Assembly: GCA_025399215.1 (NCBI GenBank)
Contig: MU621508.1
Span: forward strand, 1 to 12,910
Origin: Globomyces pollinis-pini
Lineage: Eukaryota; Chytridiomycota; Chytridiomycetes; Rhizophydiales; Globomycetaceae
Length of the DNA stretch: 12,910 bases
Direction: 5' to 3'
Both the position numbers and the translations under genes were made by a program. Positions 10,621 to 12,910 of this stretch are shown piece after piece; position 1 is the stretch's first letter, and each line of letters starts with the position of its first letter. The notes beneath the pieces were generated by a model that saw only the letters and a program-made list of their open reading frames with translations, searched no databases and had not been told where the DNA came from.

Positions 10621-11015
10621 TGTATTGATAAAAAAAAATAAAAAAATGTCTACCTGTAAGTAGGTGATGGAATTTGACGATTGGGATGGACAAATTCAAA
10701 TATCTGGAGCCAATATTTCATTCAAGAAGATGAGAAATTTGAATCAATCTTTGGCAGAGATTTTTAATCCAACAAAGAATTGGTTGTAGTTTATTATACC
10801 ATGTACCAAACCTTTTTACAACAATGTACAGTTCAATAGTTTTGACGAATGACATTCATCGATTGTATAAATAACTTATTAATGCCTTCAAAGCGCGTTT
10901 AACGATCAGAAATGAACTGTAAATAAACCACAACATCAATATTGATTAATAAATTATATAAAAAAACAGCTACATCTATCCAACATCCGCAAAGTCATCA
11001 TAGAAGATGATGACT
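10621..11015. other. Intergenic: RPC5 promoter side and zinc-finger 3' side
   Basis: A 395 bp gap containing the RPC5 upstream region, with an A-rich run just upstream of the start on the plus strand (10630-10645), and the zinc-finger gene 3' end. A 40-codon plus-strand open frame starts at 10667. A TATAAATAA at 10866-10874 faces plus but has no clear gene after it. The only other structure is the stem-loop at 10991-11017. Confidence 0.4.
10667..10789 (+). CDS. Small open frame, 40 codons, divergent from RPC5; doubtful
   Basis: ATG at 10667 opens MEFDDWDGQIQISGAN..., closing at TAG 10787-10789. It would form a divergent pair with RPC5, 46 bp from ATG to ATG. Composition is protein-like (acidic start, amphipathic middle), but I recognise no family and 40 codons can occur by chance. 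A continuation through a 49 nt gap starting GTTGTAG near 10783 would add about 14 codons, but that intron would be longer than the local norm. Confidence 0.15.
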   Translation: MEFDDWDGQIQISGANISFKKMRNLNQSLAEIFNPTKNWL

Positions 11016-11017
11016 TT
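10991..11017. other. Perfect 11 bp stem-loop overlapping the zinc-finger stop codon
   Basis: AAAGTCATCAT (10991-11001), a 5 nt spacer and ATGATGACTTT (11007-11017) are perfect inverted copies. In the minus-strand mRNA the hairpin begins at the last two bases of the TAA stop (11018-11016) and forms the first 25 nt of the 3' UTR, with loop CUUCU. It could act in 3' end formation or mRNA stability, or be a protein-binding palindrome in DNA. Confidence 0.75.
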
Positions 11018-12499
11018 ATTCCACTTTTTTCACACATTTGCCACTACGTGTATGATTTCCCAGATGTTCTCGTCTGGTAAACTTTCGATCACATCGTTCA
11101 CATGTAAATCGACGCCCATCGCTATACAATTATAAAATGAATGACTTACGTGTGTAGTTTAACATGACGATACATATCTTGTTTACGTGAAAAGGTTTTG
11201 GTACATGTGGAAAATGTACATGGATATCGAGTTCGATTTTGTTCATGTGCAGATTGGATGTGTATTTTGAGGGTATATTTACTGCTATATTCTATTTATA
11301 AGTCTCGTTTGATTACCTTTTCCACACTGTTCAACAGAGCATTTGTATATGGAAGATGGACTTTTGGGGTCTATAGGAACTTTAGTCGTTTGCTTTGGTT
11401 TCTGGGTTTCAGTTGTTGATTGGGATTGTTGAGATTGACGGGAATGACTGCGATGAATTGGTGAAGATGCGAGAGAATGTGTATCAGTCGATGTTGGTGA
11501 AATGGATGTAGTATTGATTCCATAAGGTTTGAAATTATTGGAGTTTGTGGGGTTGGGAGATATCAATGGTGATATTATGGTTGAGTGGGATTGTTGTGAT
11601 GAATAAACATGATTTGTGATGGAATTATTCATTTTGGTTACCAGTGGCAGTTGCAGCGAGTTACCAGAATGCAAGTGAAATCCATCATTGATCATCAAAG
11701 TTCGATTATCGGTATTAGGAGCGATAATGCTTGACATCTGAATACCGTTGGTGGTTAATTTTTGTGGATTATTGACAGGCAATAACTGGGAGTTAAAAGT
11801 CATCAATGTGGAATTGTTTGGAATAGACCTAGACCGCATGATTTGTCTGTTATTTTGCACCATCATTAATTGATTTGATATCAAAGAATTAGTATTTGAG
11901 GAAGGATTTAAATAGTTTACTGGGTTTGAAGATGACAAATGTGATGGTTGGTTTGATGGAAACGGTATAGATGGTTGTGGAAAATGAATTGAAGAGTTAG
12001 CATGATTCGATGGAGATATTAACGCATGATTCTGATGCATCGATTGATCAAAAGCTGGTAGAAACCCAACCTTTGATGGTGGTATCGTTGGAAAGATCAA
12101 ATGATTCTGAATGGAAGAGGTATTGACTGATAATTTATGTGATTTTGGTTGACGTTTAGATCTGACAGCAGGACCGGGGAAAGTTCTTGAAATTACAGAA
12201 TCCAGGATATTTGAATTCATTGCATCATTTGGGATGTAGTTGATGTTGGACTGACCAGTATTCCTGTGATTGAAATTTGATTGAGGAAAAAGGGAATTGG
12301 AATGAAAACTTTGATTTGTAAAAACTTGATTCGTTGGTATAGGATTTAATGCTAATGAGCTTGAATTCAACTGAGGATTATTTGGTTTATTTGAATTTGT
12401 GAATTCGTCCAAAGGAATGGGAGAAAGGATATCATTCATCCAATTCTCAAATCGATCCTGAGTAGAAATTGGAGTCGGTATTGAATTTGTGTTTTTCAT
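11016..12499 (-). CDS. Zinc-finger transcription factor-like protein, three C-terminal fingers, 3 exons
   Basis: A probable DNA-binding nuclear regulator. Exons 12499-11317, 11291-11150 and 11121-11016 join to 476 residues; introns are 25 and 28 nt and both lie within the finger region. Residues 1-380 are low-complexity, rich in Ser, Asn, Pro and Gln, and likely disordered. Near the N-terminus QDRFENWMNDILSPIPLDEF (14-33) mixes acidic and bulky hydrophobic residues like an activation domain, and RSKRQPKSHK (113-122) is a possible nuclear localization signal. Finger 1: C387, C392, H405, H410. Finger 2: C419, C424, H437, H441. Finger 3: C449, C452, H465 with C471 as the fourth ligand, so a C2HC finger (FTRREHLGNHTRSGKC). 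The ATG at 12499 is the first in frame. I could not assign an orthologue; no clear PxIxIT calcineurin-docking motif was seen, so I do not call it Crz1. Confidence 0.85.
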
Positions 12500-12910
12500 G
12501 GTATAAAAAGAGAAGTAACAGAAACCAATTTTGAAGGAGTTGTTGTTGGGAGTTTGGGTGGTGTTTTGAAGACTTTTGAAAATGAATGACCTGGGATACT
12601 TGCTGGTGCTCAAATAAAAAGTCCAGTACTAGATACTGTAGGATACTGTTTGAATTAGGATTTATTCGCATTTCAGGTAGTAGGTCTGATTGTTTTTGTA
12701 CTCGTCCGTTTCAATTCTCTTTGACTTTTGTGTGTTTTGTGTTCCAACGACCCCACAATGGGACAACTAACGGGCCTCCCATTACCTACTTGGTTTAGAC
12801 CTTCATTACACGGGGCCACTAAACTTGGATGGTTGTTAATCTTACCATGAGCTTAATGAAACGCGAATGGGTTGAAACCGCTTTTAAAATCACGTCATAC
12901 TGACTCCCAA
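12500..12910. other. Upstream region of the zinc-finger gene
   Basis: A 411 bp stretch with no convincing gene. Short open frames here use non-ATG starts or lack protein character. The patch 12747-12825 is clearly richer in G and C than its surroundings, with related pieces AACGGGCC and ACGGGGCC and a short CCCACAATGGG inverted repeat. TCACGTCAT at 12890-12898 reads ATGACGTGA on the minus strand, a CRE/ATF-like site. These fit a promoter region but are not specific. Confidence 0.35.

Noticed and set aside
11016..12499. Assignment of the zinc-finger gene as the calcineurin target Crz1, suggested by the neighbouring calcipressin gene region
   Set aside because: No clear PxIxIT or LxVP docking motif was found, and the finger sequence was not distinctive enough.
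12500..12613. 38-residue N-terminal extension of the zinc-finger protein
   Set aside because: It would start at a TTG; the first in-frame ATG is 12499, and the extension has a different composition from the rest.
12586..12798. Plus-strand 70-codon open frame
   Set aside because: No start context, no family, high Cys/Phe/Arg content typical of a chance frame; it lies in the probable promoter region.

Overview
The window is a compact, AT-rich piece of a eukaryotic nuclear genome, most likely from a fungus. It carries seven protein genes in 12.9 kb. All but the first lie on the minus strand, with gaps of about 100-400 bp. Six of the seven are cut by many tiny GT-AG introns, so no single open reading frame represents them; the models below were rebuilt exon by exon from reading frame, splice signals and recalled family sequences. 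Every rebuilt model closes as a whole number of codons. Rpt2 (basidiomycete-like wording such as GVPGTGKT and RVDDLRGSP), the fungal-style calcipressin and the Yaf9 homologue point to a fungus. The long RPC5 argues against a budding-yeast relative. I cannot name the species or phylum.

Layout: an intronless seven-pass membrane protein of unknown function (63-857, plus). Then, on the minus strand: importin-9/Kap114 (958-4463, 17 exons); Yaf9/GAS41 YEATS protein (4648-5354, 4 exons); proteasome ATPase Rpt2 (5464-7010, 8 exons); calcipressin/RCAN (7307-8263, 7 exons); RNA polymerase III subunit RPC5/Rpc37 (8520-10620, 10 exons); and a three-zinc-finger protein with a long Ser/Asn/Pro-rich N-terminus (11016-12499, 3 exons). 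These are housekeeping or regulatory genes with no shared pathway. Two thematic links may be coincidence: Kap114/IPO9 carries H2A-H2B and (for IPO9) proteasomes into the nucleus, and both a proteasome ATPase and a histone-acyl-lysine reader sit next to it.

The most unusual content is intron architecture. I count 43 intron positions. Thirty-nine hold a single intron of 23-35 nt. Three hold a 62, 62 or 66 nt insertion that splits exactly at an internal AG|GT into two normal-sized introns (34+28, 33+29, 30+36) with no exon between them; these look like zero-length exons, a miniature version of recursive-splicing ratchet points. One, in calcipressin, is a 115 nt outlier. Another calcipressin intron is flanked by a 14 bp direct repeat, the signature expected of intron gain by tandem duplication of an AGGT-containing segment. 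In RPT2 the ATG is the whole first coding exon, and keeping its first two introns together leaves an open frame that swaps the N-terminus. I found no tRNA, rRNA, CRISPR array or mobile element.
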